Shown in pieces: positions 7,195-14,640 of a DNA stretch of 37,124 nucleotides. Numbering within the stretch: position 1 is the first letter of the stretch; every line of letters begins with the position of its first letter. A program made the translations under genes and the position numbers. The notes beneath the pieces were generated by a model, which saw nothing but the letters and a program-made list of their open reading frames with translations, was not told where the DNA came from and did no database searches. Origin of the DNA: a virus; IMG/VR virus record IMGVR_UViG_3300025889_000038, positions 1 through 37,124 of that record. One strand, written 5' to 3'.

Positions 7195-7724
7195 CACCAG
7201 AACAAGTAAGCGCGCTAAGCGAAAATGAGCTTAATTTTATAAAAAACTGCATTAGTTACGACCAATATACAGGTATTTTTACTTGGAGAAGCCCTTTATC
7301 AAAAAATGTAAAAGTTGGAGGTATAGCAGGAAGTAAAGAGTCTCAGGGTTACTGGGTCATTAAAATAAAAGGGAAGAGATACAAGGCACACAGGCTTGCT
7401 ATGGCTATTTCTGGCTTTGAAATTGATAATAATCAAGTAGACCATATCAATGGAAAAAGGTCGGACAATCGGCTTTGCAATCTAAGATTGGCATCTCACT
7501 CTAAAAACCAACAAAACCAAGCAATACCAAAAAACAACACTAGCGGTGTTATTGGTGTTTACTGGGCAAAAAATGTACAAAAATGGTACTCCTTGATAAA
7601 GTTAAATGGAAAGACTTTTAATCTTGGGTATTACTCAGATAAAAACGTTGCGATAGAGGTTAGGCAGTTCTCCGAGGAGGTTTGTGGGTTTCATAAAAAC
7701 CATGGAAGATCTGCGAGTGCTTAG
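7191..7724 (+). CDS. HNH homing endonuclease with C-terminal AP2 domain
   Basis: 177 aa from the ATG at 7191; an upstream in-frame ATG at 7134 lies inside the 28-aa ORF and is rejected. The HNH core spans ~64-108: YKAHR with H67, QVDHINGKRSDN with D84-H85 and N87, then NRLCNLR. Residues ~119-165 (GVIGVYWAKNVQKWYSLIKL and onward) form an AP2-like three-strand plus helix DNA-binding module. HNH-AP2 proteins are free-standing homing endonucleases of phages. The gene is more AT-rich than its neighbours and overlaps the next reading frame, both consistent with recent insertion. Confidence 0.9.
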   Translation: MTPEQVSALSENELNFIKNCISYDQYTGIFTWRSPLSKNVKVGGIAGSKESQGYWVIKIKGKRYKAHRLAMAISGFEIDNNQVDHINGKRSDNRLCNLRLASHSKNQQNQAIPKNNTSGVIGVYWAKNVQKWYSLIKLNGKTFNLGYYSDKNVAIEVRQFSEEVCGFHKNHGRSASA

Positions 7725-7746
7725 TATTAATGGGAGTGAACAAAAA

Positions 7747-7965
7747 ATGCTAAAAGTTAGACAAGACAACGGAAGTCCGAAGGCAAAGTTCTATTGGGAT
7801 AATCGCGAGATACCGGCGGAGCGAACAAAAGCCTATATTGATAAATACATGGAAATGCACTTAACTGAGCTAAAGCTATTAAGAAGCGAACTAGAATTAC
7901 ACAAAGCCGCTCTTCTGTTGCGCGAGCATCAAGTTAAGCGGCTACTAAAGGAGCGAACAAAATGA
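7747..7965 (+). CDS. Small protein with C-terminal coiled coil
   Basis: 72 aa from the ATG at 7747, with GGGAG ten bases upstream; in-frame ATGs at 7684 and 7702 would overlap the HNH gene. A short beta-like N-terminus (KVRQDNGSPKAKFYWDN) precedes a long Leu/Lys/Glu heptad helix, so it probably oligomerises. Its start resembles the 28-aa peptide before the HNH gene, hinting at paralogy. Its stop overlaps the next ATG (ATGA at 7962-7965). Function unknown. Confidence 0.65.
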   Translation: MLKVRQDNGSPKAKFYWDNREIPAERTKAYIDKYMEMHLTELKLLRSELELHKAALLLREHQVKRLLKERTK

Positions 7966-8051
7966 ACCTTACCTTGTGGGCATGCGGATTATACACAGCA
8001 GCTTTTGCGCTTGGTTTTACTCTGCTTTGGATAGATGCGAACATAAAATGA
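7962..8051 (+). CDS. 29-aa single-TM micro-protein
   Basis: ATG at 7962 preceded by AAAGGAGCG at good spacing. The peptide is nearly one hydrophobic segment (LTLWACGLYTAAFALGFTLL) ending in IDANIK. It is ATGA-coupled to genes on both sides (7962-7965 and 8048-8051), which is strong evidence that it is translated. It is a membrane micro-protein of unknown role. Confidence 0.7.
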   Translation: MNLTLWACGLYTAAFALGFTLLWIDANIK

Positions 8052-8446
8052 AATTAACGACACGAGAAAAAATCAAAGCTATGCCATCATTAAAGAAAGG
8101 TGATGGCTATCACTGGGTCTCAGCTCGCAACAAGTGGAAGGTGAGTTGTCACATAGAAGGTCATCTATGGTACGGTGGGCTGTATGAGAAAGAGGAGGAC
8201 GCAATGGAACAGGTAAAACTAGCAAGAAGTGGTCACGCGGATTTATGTCTGCGCGGTTTTGAGAACCCAGTCAGTAAGTTGAACGAGAAGCTGGTGTTAA
8301 GCATCCGAGCAGAACACGAAGAAAAAAAGCGCAAGATACAAGCGATCAAAGATGAATCAAGCGTGCCAGCGATGGCCAAGCGATACGGCGTGCACCCTGC
8401 AACTATTCGCGCAGTCTTGTCTCGTAAAACGTGGACGCATGTATGA
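8048..8446 (+). CDS. AP2-like plus HTH DNA-binding protein
   Basis: 132 aa from the ATG at 8048. Residues ~20-55 (GYHWVSARNKWKVSCHIEGH, then WYGGLYEKEEDAMEQV) have the AP2 three-strand pattern with W, K-W-K and GG-x-[YF] positions. The C-terminus (SSVPAMAKRYGVHPATIRAV) is a helix-turn-helix. It carries no nuclease motif, so it is more likely a regulator than a homing enzyme. It is coupled by ATGA overlaps to the TM micro-protein before it and to its AP2 paralogue after it. Confidence 0.8.
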   Translation: MKLTTREKIKAMPSLKKGDGYHWVSARNKWKVSCHIEGHLWYGGLYEKEEDAMEQVKLARSGHADLCLRGFENPVSKLNEKLVLSIRAEHEEKKRKIQAIKDESSVPAMAKRYGVHPATIRAVLSRKTWTHV

Positions 8447-8691
8447 AATTCACAAGCAACGACTTAGCAAAGCTAAAGCCGCAAAGCGACAAACCTAAGC
8501 GAGCAGTGCAGGGTTATTACTGGCATAACCAAACACAGAAGTGGAAAGTTAATTTCCGTATAGATGGTGTTAGCTGGTACGGTGGAGTATTCGAGAACGA
8601 GCAGGATGCTATTGATTGCGTACTGAACAAAAAGGCGCAATGTAAGCTGGTTACGCGGTCAAACCGCCCATCGTATGCAACGGCTTGCTAA
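8443..8691 (+). CDS. AP2-like DNA-binding protein (paralogue of preceding gene)
   Basis: 82 aa from the ATG at 8443, which overlaps the upstream stop (ATGA). Its core, GYYWHNQTQKWKVNFRIDG followed by SWYGGVFENEQDAID, aligns residue by residue with the AP2-like part of the preceding protein, showing a tandem duplication. It lacks the HTH tail. The gene meets the leftward lysis operon tail to tail: its TAA (8689-8691) overlaps the o-spanin stop by 3 bp, with no obvious terminator between. It probably binds phage or host DNA. Confidence 0.78.
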   Translation: MKFTSNDLAKLKPQSDKPKRAVQGYYWHNQTQKWKVNFRIDGVSWYGGVFENEQDAIDCVLNKKAQCKLVTRSNRPSYATAC

Positions 8692-8882
8692 TACCCATAC
8701 TCAAGTTCGATTATGTACTGAAACAAACGAGAAGCGTCAGGGCGAGTGAAACAAGTATTTGTATCAATCTCAAAGGCGCTTATCTGTGGCTTTACTGGCT
8801 TTGTCGGAGTCGTCACGCACCCCGCCAAAGTGGTCATTAAAAGCAGCAATAGGGTCGCTGTTAGCGTTCTTGATTTGCGCAT
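8688..8882 (-). CDS. Outer-membrane spanin lipoprotein (Rz1-like)
   Basis: 64 aa. A short basic N-terminus, a Leu-rich hydrophobic core and the lipobox LAGC (19-22) mark a lipoprotein cleaved before C22. The mature part starts Thr/Pro-rich, as in Rz1, and ends in a YIIELEYGY helix typical of o-spanins. Its start lies inside the neighbouring i-spanin frame, the usual Rz/Rz1 overlap (8770-8882). It should link to the inner spanin across the periplasm and fuse the membranes at the last step of lysis. Confidence 0.88.
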   Translation of the reverse strand: MRKSRTLTATLLLLLMTTLAGCVTTPTKPVKPQISAFEIDTNTCFTRPDASRLFQYIIELEYGY

Positions 8883-8964
8883 CTCGTTTGGCCTGTTTCT
8901 TTTCTGCTATGAACCGCTCCAGAATAGAGAGCAGTTCTAGCAGTATTTGTACTAGGTGGCTCAT
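8770..8964 (-). CDS. Inner-membrane spanin candidate (DUF2681-like)
   Basis: 64 aa. An N-terminal Leu/Ile-rich segment (LVQILLELLSILERFI) could serve as a weak signal anchor; a charged helix and a FNDHFGGVRDDSDKASK tail follow, resembling DUF2681-type phage proteins found in lysis cassettes. It starts at an ATGA overlap with the holin stop, and the lipoprotein spanin is embedded in its second half in another frame. Position argues for i-spanin. The unusually weak TM segment and short length leave some doubt. Confidence 0.7.
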   Translation of the reverse strand: MSHLVQILLELLSILERFIAEKKQAKRDAQIKNANSDPIAAFNDHFGGVRDDSDKASKATDKRL

Positions 8965-9164
8965 TTCTTGATATATGCTTCCGCTTTAATGCGGCCATAC
9001 ACAGCTAGCAAGCCACCAACACCGCCGCCTAGCGTAATGATTGCATCAACTAGGCTCGACTGATCTTCTGGACTAACCGCATAGCCGAATGCACTGGCAA
9101 TAGCCGCCGCCACTGCGATTAAGCCGCCCCATACTGCTTTTGACTGATACCATTTCTTTTCCAT
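8961..9164 (-). CDS. Holin
   Basis: 67 aa with two hydrophobic helices (residues ~10-29, VWGGLIAVAAAIASAFGYAV, and ~40-56, AIITLGGGVGGLLAVYG), a short polar loop and a Lys-rich C-terminus. This is the class II-type holin layout seen beside phage lysis enzymes. It is directly adjacent to the DUF5675-like gene upstream and overlaps the i-spanin start downstream. It should form the lesion in the inner membrane that triggers lysis. Confidence 0.85.
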   Translation of the reverse strand: MEKKWYQSKAVWGGLIAVAAAIASAFGYAVSPEDQSSLVDAIITLGGGVGGLLAVYGRIKAEAYIKK

Positions 9165-9617
9165 TCAGATTTCCTCGTCTTTGATTGTGATATAAACGTC
9201 TTCGTCGTCCTTCATTGCTTCAATGGCCAATAAATACAGGTCTTTGTAGCATTCGAAGCTATTCTCGCCGCCCATGTTCTCAGCGTCGGCTTTGTAATTT
9301 GGCAGAATGCAGCCTTCCGTGTCGTCGTCGTCATTGCCCGGGTGAATATAAATGCAGTCAAAACCATCCACGTCCTGTAGCTCAAGCATCCCTTTATGCC
9401 ATGGATACTTAGCATAACGCGCATTCATGCCGCCAGACCTGTTAAGCTCAATCTTATAGCGGCCAGCTGGGATGCGGGTTTCGCCTTTAACCTTGATGGC
9501 GCGGCGCTCATCCTCGACCGTGAAGCAGAACAAATACCCTGCCACGCCTTGGTTGATATAAAGCGCGCCAAGGGTGGCCTCGCTGTTGTTTCCAATTCTT
9601 TTTATTAGTAAGTCCAT
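9165..9617 (-). CDS. DUF5675-like protein, probable peptidoglycan-acting lysis enzyme
   Basis: 150 aa. Features of the DUF5675 family are visible: an early beta-rich domain, ETRIPAGRYKIELNRSGG, and a conserved IYIHPGNDDDDTEGCILPN block with H and C in an L,D-transpeptidase-like arrangement. There is no signal peptide. No lysozyme, amidase or transglycosylase gene is seen anywhere else in the genome. It sits directly before the holin and spanins, so it is the best endolysin candidate. The activity is inferred from context. Confidence 0.78.
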   Translation of the reverse strand: MDLLIKRIGNNSEATLGALYINQGVAGYLFCFTVEDERRAIKVKGETRIPAGRYKIELNRSGGMNARYAKYPWHKGMLELQDVDGFDCIYIHPGNDDDDTEGCILPNYKADAENMGGENSFECYKDLYLLAIEAMKDDEDVYITIKDEEI

Positions 9618-9689
9618 TTCACACCTGCAAAGCGTTAGCCGTTTCGGTTATAATAACACCAATAGTATAACATTTTTATGGAATTAACC

Positions 9690-9995
9690 ATGACGGCAGA
9701 ACACGTTACACGGACAGAATTTGACTCGCAGCTAATAGTTTTGCATGAGACGATTAAAAACAGTAATGAACGAAATGATTATAAGCACAATGCATTATTA
9801 GAACGATTGGACACAGTAGCAGAACAGAACCGCTCAGTATTAAGTATTGTAACAAATGACCTTGGCGAGCTTAAAACACATAAGACAAAAACAGAAATCT
9901 ATTGGAAAATGGCTATTTTCTTTTCGTCATCCGCTTGGCTCGTAATTCTAAGCCGTATCGCATATTTGCTATTCTCCGACCTAGTCGGTAAATAA
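9690..9995 (+). CDS. Lone rightward coiled-coil and TM protein
   Basis: 101 aa from the ATG at 9690 (GGAA eight bases upstream); an ATG at 9678 would add four residues but has no SD. The first ~70 residues form a charged heptad-rich helix (RTEFDSQLIVLHETIKNSNE and onward), followed by a TM helix (MAIFFSSSAWLVILSRIAYLLF). It is the only rightward gene within the late block and is divergent from the lysis enzyme. A TATAAT at 9649-9654 may be its -10, but no good -35 is visible. Its 3' end overlaps an opposing membrane-protein ORF by 83 bp. Role unknown; superinfection exclusion or lysis control is possible. Confidence 0.6.
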   Translation: MTAEHVTRTEFDSQLIVLHETIKNSNERNDYKHNALLERLDTVAEQNRSVLSIVTNDLGELKTHKTKTEIYWKMAIFFSSSAWLVILSRIAYLLFSDLVGK

Positions 9996-10089
9996 TAAAA
10001 GAAACACCCAAGCCGATGATAAGCGCCACGAATAGCGCAATCTCAACGGCTCGGATGATTTTGACCACTATTTTTACTGCTTCATCCAT
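9913..10089 (-). CDS. Small single-TM protein, antisense-overlapping the rightward gene
   Basis: 58 aa from the ATG at 10089; the longer frame to 10131 is rejected because it would lie deep inside the fibre gene. One TM segment (IALFVALIIGLGVSFIIY) precedes a very basic tail (RRIANMRYGLELRAKRMTKRK), a positive-inside topology. Its start overlaps the end of the fibre gene by 16 bp. Position between fibre and lysis genes suggests a holin-like or antiholin-like role, but this is inference. Confidence 0.6.
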   Translation of the reverse strand: MDEAVKIVVKIIRAVEIALFVALIIGLGVSFIIYRLGRRIANMRYGLELRAKRMTKRK

Positions 10090-10643
10090 GTTGTCCAGCT
10101 GGTATTTGTAACAGTGGTGGACGCTCTCCATGTTCCAGTTTGCGCCGGTGTAAGATTGCTTCCGTCAGTAGTTGCACCGCCGTTAATAGTTGCTCCGCTT
10201 GTATTCTGAGCCTGTATGAAATTCGCCCCAGTATAGACGGGTTGCCATGTTGACCAAGTTGCGCTTGATTTTTGTGTGCGATACCAAATCTCATCTGTAT
10301 TTACGGGGTACGCGAATTGACTTCCGCGCCCACCGCCGACAGTTGATGGGAATGTGAAAAATTTTGTCGTGCCAACGGACGGCCCGTTAACAGGATTGAT
10401 TACATAATTCCAACCAAGTACTGATATGGTATTTACATCAAGCCCAGTTTGGTCTGGTGAATTTGCAGCACCCAAACCAAACGCCCCAACCGCCATCAGC
10501 TTGCCCGCTGTCGCATCCGTGGGGGATGATTGCACAAGGCGAGAGGCTGCGTTCTCAGTGTCCGTGAAGTTAGCGTTCAGCTTTTCAGCTCCGCCCTTAA
10601 GCCCGACTTGCGGCGTTGCTATGTCTATTAGTTGTATGGCCAT
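10074..10643 (-). CDS. Tail fibre-like protein with pyocin-knob-type C-terminus
   Basis: 189 aa. The N-terminus (MAIQLIDIATPQVGLKGGA and onward) resembles the start of small tail-fibre subunits. The centre and C-terminus (DEIWYRTQKSSATWSTWQPVYTG) match the knob repeat seen in pyocin and phage fibres, where W-x-x-W contributes to the sugar-binding fold. It is rich in Gly, Thr, Asn and Ser. It is probably a receptor-binding component; the tandem fibre genes follow the J-like hub. Confidence 0.8.
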   Translation of the reverse strand: MAIQLIDIATPQVGLKGGAEKLNANFTDTENAASRLVQSSPTDATAGKLMAVGAFGLGAANSPDQTGLDVNTISVLGWNYVINPVNGPSVGTTKFFTFPSTVGGGRGSQFAYPVNTDEIWYRTQKSSATWSTWQPVYTGANFIQAQNTSGATINGGATTDGSNLTPAQTGTWRASTTVTNTSWTTWMKQ

Positions 10644-10652
10644 TATTTTTCC

Positions 10653-11507
10653 TTATGCTCCGAACGTGTAAGATATTGTGAAGCCAGATGTGGTTGAGGA
10701 TGCTGCATCATAAGAGAATGAAAGTATCCCCGAAATCGAAACATTAACTTCAAACGTATCTCCGATGCTTGTTATAGAATAAATGTTAGAAACATTATTT
10801 ACTGGTCTCGCCCATACTGGAATATATCCAGAAAGAGAACCTCTACTCGTTGATGCAGTATGATTGAAACTCCCTGAGATAACTATCATCTCTCCTACTC
10901 TTACAACCTTACAGCTTCCGCTCGTTAGTGTATTACTAGGGCCAAGCGTTTCTGAGTTGTAATAACCAACGTCGGTTATACCAGCTATAGTGTCATTCAA
11001 CACCTTCCCCTGCGCCGCTGTTAGTGCAGTACTAGTAGAAGTTGATGTAAGCGTATTGTTTAGCTGAACAGCGCCTTTTTGCGCTGTTGTAGCATCTTGG
11101 ATAGTCAGTGTTAAATCACCGTCAAGCGCACCTCCACCAGCTAATGGTGAGGTAGTGCCAACCGTTCGCGTTTGCTGAACAAAGTGCCCATCGTTCTGAG
11201 TATTGCTTCTTGCCTCTGCTCCATCAGTGCCAGCCTTCAACACTTCAAGCGTTCCACGCGCACCCTCCGCGCTTGTTGAACCAGTGCCGCCACCAGCTAA
11301 GCTAAGAACAAACACCTCGTCCGTTCCGCTCTGTCTGCGTCGTAGCAGTTTCTGGCTGTTATCGGCTTTCATGGTGCCGTTTGGTAAATCAGTGTAAACC
11401 GTGGACGTCTGCCCCATGGTTAGGGCGTAGGCGTCTTTATCTGCCAAGTCCTGCAACACCTCGACGTGACTTGGATTGCTATTTGTTGGGTCGTTCCAGC
11501 TTGGCAT
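10653..11507 (-). CDS. Tail fibre protein
   Basis: 284 aa. N-terminal ~60 residues look like an attachment domain (SHVEVLQDLADKDAYALTMG). The middle is low-complexity, Gly/Thr/Ser-rich, with GGTGSTSAEGARGTL and LTLTIQDATTAQKGAVQL motifs common in phage fibre shafts. The C-terminus is an all-beta tip. It starts immediately after the hub stop. It should form a trimeric shaft carrying a host-recognition tip. Confidence 0.85.
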   Translation of the reverse strand: MPSWNDPTNSNPSHVEVLQDLADKDAYALTMGQTSTVYTDLPNGTMKADNSQKLLRRRQSGTDEVFVLSLAGGGTGSTSAEGARGTLEVLKAGTDGAEARSNTQNDGHFVQQTRTVGTTSPLAGGGALDGDLTLTIQDATTAQKGAVQLNNTLTSTSTSTALTAAQGKVLNDTIAGITDVGYYNSETLGPSNTLTSGSCKVVRVGEMIVISGSFNHTASTSRGSLSGYIPVWARPVNNVSNIYSITSIGDTFEVNVSISGILSFSYDAASSTTSGFTISYTFGA

Positions 11508-14500
11508 CTATGAACCTCGTACTATCCAGCTTATTATTGCGTCAACTCTAACACCTGTTGCGCGATCAAACGCACGCACAACAAAACGGTCCTGGTTGCC
11601 AACATCTTCAAAAGTTACTGCTAATATTTTACCAGTTTCGTCGCGCGGTGTCGCTACGACAGAATCTATGTCAATAAAAGCCTTGTTCAAAAACACTTCT
11701 GTACCACTGGCATCTGCTGCAAAGATTGGTGCTTGCCCTTGGTCTGTCTTCTGCTTAACGTCCAATCTAAAGCGAACGCTTGTTATCAGTGTTAAGTCAT
11801 TTTCAAACAAATGATTGATTTTTAAATAGCGGAAATTCGCGCTATTAATGTCTAATTGATTGGCAGGGAAATCATCCCAGCTAATGCCATCCGCAGATGT
11901 GCTTAGAGTGGTTGTTAGCGTGGCCGCTGGCCGCAGCGCTTCGCTTTCCACGATTACAGTTATGCGCGTATTAGGGATTAACGCCTCAAAATCAATTATG
12001 CGCTCTGCTACTCCGCTGCTAACTGGCGGGTCAAGGAAGTGATCAAAGCCATTAGCCAGCTTCTGGCCGTAAGGGTCGCCGCCTATGTTGTCCCACGCTA
12101 GCGTTTCATCGTCCCATGGCTGCGTTTCATCGTCCCAGTATAAAGCGGGGTCTGAAGTTAAACCGCTGCGAGCCATGTTCTCAATAAATGTTTCCGTATT
12201 GTTTACCGGTCCGATTAAATCGAAGCTAGGACCATCATCCCAACGCAATGTCTCGTCATCCCATGCAAGCGTTTCGTCATCCCACTTAAATCCACCGCCG
12301 CCAGCACCTAGCGCGACATTGGTCAGCGTGTCCATAAGCTCAAAATTAACGTAATCATCGCGGCGTAGAATGTAATCTTGCGCAGAGTCCACGCTTGCTA
12401 GAGAGGATTTAGGAGCGCCAACCGCACCGGATGCGTCCACCGGCTGCACCCAGTAGGTATAAACGCCAGCTTCTTCTTCTTTGGTTAAGTGGAATGTACC
12501 CGTGACTTCACCAAGTAGAGTTGCAGTGTTGAAATCTGTGCCCTTGCGCAGGCTATAATAAGCTATCGGGTAGATTGATTCAGAGGTCGCCCAGCGCAAC
12601 TCAATATAGTTATCCTGCGACGTTACATTAAGAAAGCCGACTTGCGCAGGTGGTTGAATGTTCGGGTTGAACATAACGCTATTCAATGAATAGTTGCCCG
12701 TCGTATCCAGTGCCTTGATGTAATAAACCGTTCCCTCTGTCCTGCGAATATCTGCAAAGCGCAATTGCCGCCCAGTGTATATTGCGCCAGCTTGCCCAAA
12801 GTTTTCGTCGATGCGTAGCTCGTACTCTTGTAAATCTGCATCTGGGACGGCTTGCCAAGAAATATCGATACCATAGCTTTTTTGCACCGCTGTTAAGCTA
12901 GGCACATCAGCAGGTGGGGCGCTCTTTCCAGCGACTGTATAAGAGCCGCTAAGCCAATCAGAAACTGCCCCAATAGAATTAACCGCGCGCACCCTAAACA
13001 CCCACTCGCCAGGCTTTACGTCTTCAATACGGGTAGACGTTGCGCGAACGTAATCACTAAAAACGACAAACTCACCGCCTTGATATGAGCCTTGGACTTG
13101 ATATTTCTCGGTTGAGAAATCAACCTCAGACCAGCTAATCAGCGCACGTGTCTTAATATTGCTCGCCACGTTGGTCGCATACAGTTCTTCGGATATAACA
13201 ATGCTTTCAGGCGGTAAAACAAAACGAGGATCAGGCAAATTCAAAGGCGCGGGAATAATCGTGGCCAGCGCATCGCCTTCTTCCCAAGAATAAATCTCTG
13301 GCGAGTCCTCACGCAGAACCATAGAGACACCAGCAATTGGGTCGATGTCGCGTTCAACTATCATCATCACCTTATTCTCGATGCCAATCTCTGGCAGGTT
13401 TAGCGTTACCCTGTCGCCAACTTTATAATCAAGCATCGTAAAATTAAACTGACCAACAACAGTAAAACCACGGCGCGACTGCTCAAGCATTATTTTTGCA
13501 ATTCGTCGGCATTGCGTACCAGAACTAACTAAAGAGAAATCGACCGACTTCTCTAGAGGCTCTTTGTCTTCTTGTAAGAATGTTGGCGTCTGAATAGATG
13601 GGAACTCAATCACTTCATAGTTATTATTGGCGTCTATGTAAGTGCCCGTAATTGTGTTGATCTTGCTGCTTTTTTCTTCGCCAACCTTTATCTGCAAACC
13701 AGAAATAAAGTCCTTTGACGTAATCACCGCATCGACCGCTGGCTCCTGATAAACGCTAGGTACTAAAAACCATTCGCCAGACGCTTTATCATTAACTGGC
13801 TGAATACCGCAGTTAGCGGCCATCTTTGTAATTGCAGATACTTTCGAACCTTCTAACACAATAGTGCCATTCAGTGCGAACCGTGGCTCAGTTGCACCGT
13901 CAGCAGCAGCCACCAGTTCATCCGACACATTAGCAGCAGCAATTACTGAGTCTGTATTGTAGTCAGTTAGCGCGCCGCCAATGTAATTAGTTAGCCAATC
14001 CAGTTCGCACAATGCCGCATTGTTTGTGTATTTGTACTGCCCGTCGCGCGGGTCGAAAATATCGTTTTTACCACGGATTACAGCCGTAACTTGTGGCTGC
14101 CCTTGAAATGCATCTTCATTATATTTGAATTTAATATAAACGTATGTTTTGCCTTTATAAAAGTAATTCGACTTGCCCAACGAGTCGAGATAAGTACGAA
14201 GCTGTATCGGCACATCGCCAAGGCCATCTGTTGATTTCTCAATAGCAAGCAAGCCCTTGAATTTTTTGTCAGTGCTTAGAGTGTTATCAATATAAATATC
14301 TATAATTTCATCGCAAGGATGCGCGGCGAATATATAAACCATATGGAGGTATCGGCTGTCGTTACCATTGGAACCAAGCGGAATTACTTGTGCACCAACT
14401 TTTGCAGTGCCGTAAATAATCCGCTGCGCGGTCGCAGGGTTTCGCGTGTTGATCTTGCGGTCTGCGTAGTCTAATGATGGTGTAAGCGCTTCGATTAACT

Positions 14501-14636
14501 TATTGCCAACCCACTCGAAAGCATCCACGCTAATAGATACAAGCGGATTAATAAGGTAATCAGCGCCACCCTGAACCAGCTTCCCCGCTGCGCCTTTGCT
14601 GTACGTTGGGTCTAAATCGCTTAAACTAAATCCCAT
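11508..14636 (-). CDS. J-like central tail hub / host specificity protein
   Basis: 1042 aa. The N-terminal ~460 residues have hub-type segments (TQCRRIAKIMLEQSRRGFTV, then DYKVGDRVTLNLPEIGIENK) typical of lambda J and gp27-like hub domains. Residues ~480-740 contain fibronectin type III-like modules (for example YQVQGSYQGGEFVVFSDY and WVFRVRAVNSIGAVSDWLSG). Two clusters of WDDET heptads lie at 785-802 and 834-850. The protein should close the tail tip, contact the tape measure and project fibres. It is the largest gene in the genome and is followed directly by fibre genes. Confidence 0.9.
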   Translation of the reverse strand: MGFSLSDLDPTYSKGAAGKLVQGGADYLINPLVSISVDAFEWVGNKLIEALTPSLDYADRKINTRNPATAQRIIYGTAKVGAQVIPLGSNGNDSRYLHMVYIFAAHPCDEIIDIYIDNTLSTDKKFKGLLAIEKSTDGLGDVPIQLRTYLDSLGKSNYFYKGKTYVYIKFKYNEDAFQGQPQVTAVIRGKNDIFDPRDGQYKYTNNAALCELDWLTNYIGGALTDYNTDSVIAAANVSDELVAAADGATEPRFALNGTIVLEGSKVSAITKMAANCGIQPVNDKASGEWFLVPSVYQEPAVDAVITSKDFISGLQIKVGEEKSSKINTITGTYIDANNNYEVIEFPSIQTPTFLQEDKEPLEKSVDFSLVSSGTQCRRIAKIMLEQSRRGFTVVGQFNFTMLDYKVGDRVTLNLPEIGIENKVMMIVERDIDPIAGVSMVLREDSPEIYSWEEGDALATIIPAPLNLPDPRFVLPPESIVISEELYATNVASNIKTRALISWSEVDFSTEKYQVQGSYQGGEFVVFSDYVRATSTRIEDVKPGEWVFRVRAVNSIGAVSDWLSGSYTVAGKSAPPADVPSLTAVQKSYGIDISWQAVPDADLQEYELRIDENFGQAGAIYTGRQLRFADIRRTEGTVYYIKALDTTGNYSLNSVMFNPNIQPPAQVGFLNVTSQDNYIELRWATSESIYPIAYYSLRKGTDFNTATLLGEVTGTFHLTKEEEAGVYTYWVQPVDASGAVGAPKSSLASVDSAQDYILRRDDYVNFELMDTLTNVALGAGGGGFKWDDETLAWDDETLRWDDGPSFDLIGPVNNTETFIENMARSGLTSDPALYWDDETQPWDDETLAWDNIGGDPYGQKLANGFDHFLDPPVSSGVAERIIDFEALIPNTRITVIVESEALRPAATLTTTLSTSADGISWDDFPANQLDINSANFRYLKINHLFENDLTLITSVRFRLDVKQKTDQGQAPIFAADASGTEVFLNKAFIDIDSVVATPRDETGKILAVTFEDVGNQDRFVVRAFDRATGVRVDAIISWIVRGS

Positions 14637-14640
14637 TCAT

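Noticed and set aside
12683-12874. Leftward ORF inside the tail hub gene
   Set aside because: It is an out-of-frame shadow within the fibronectin-like region of the hub protein, with no start signal.
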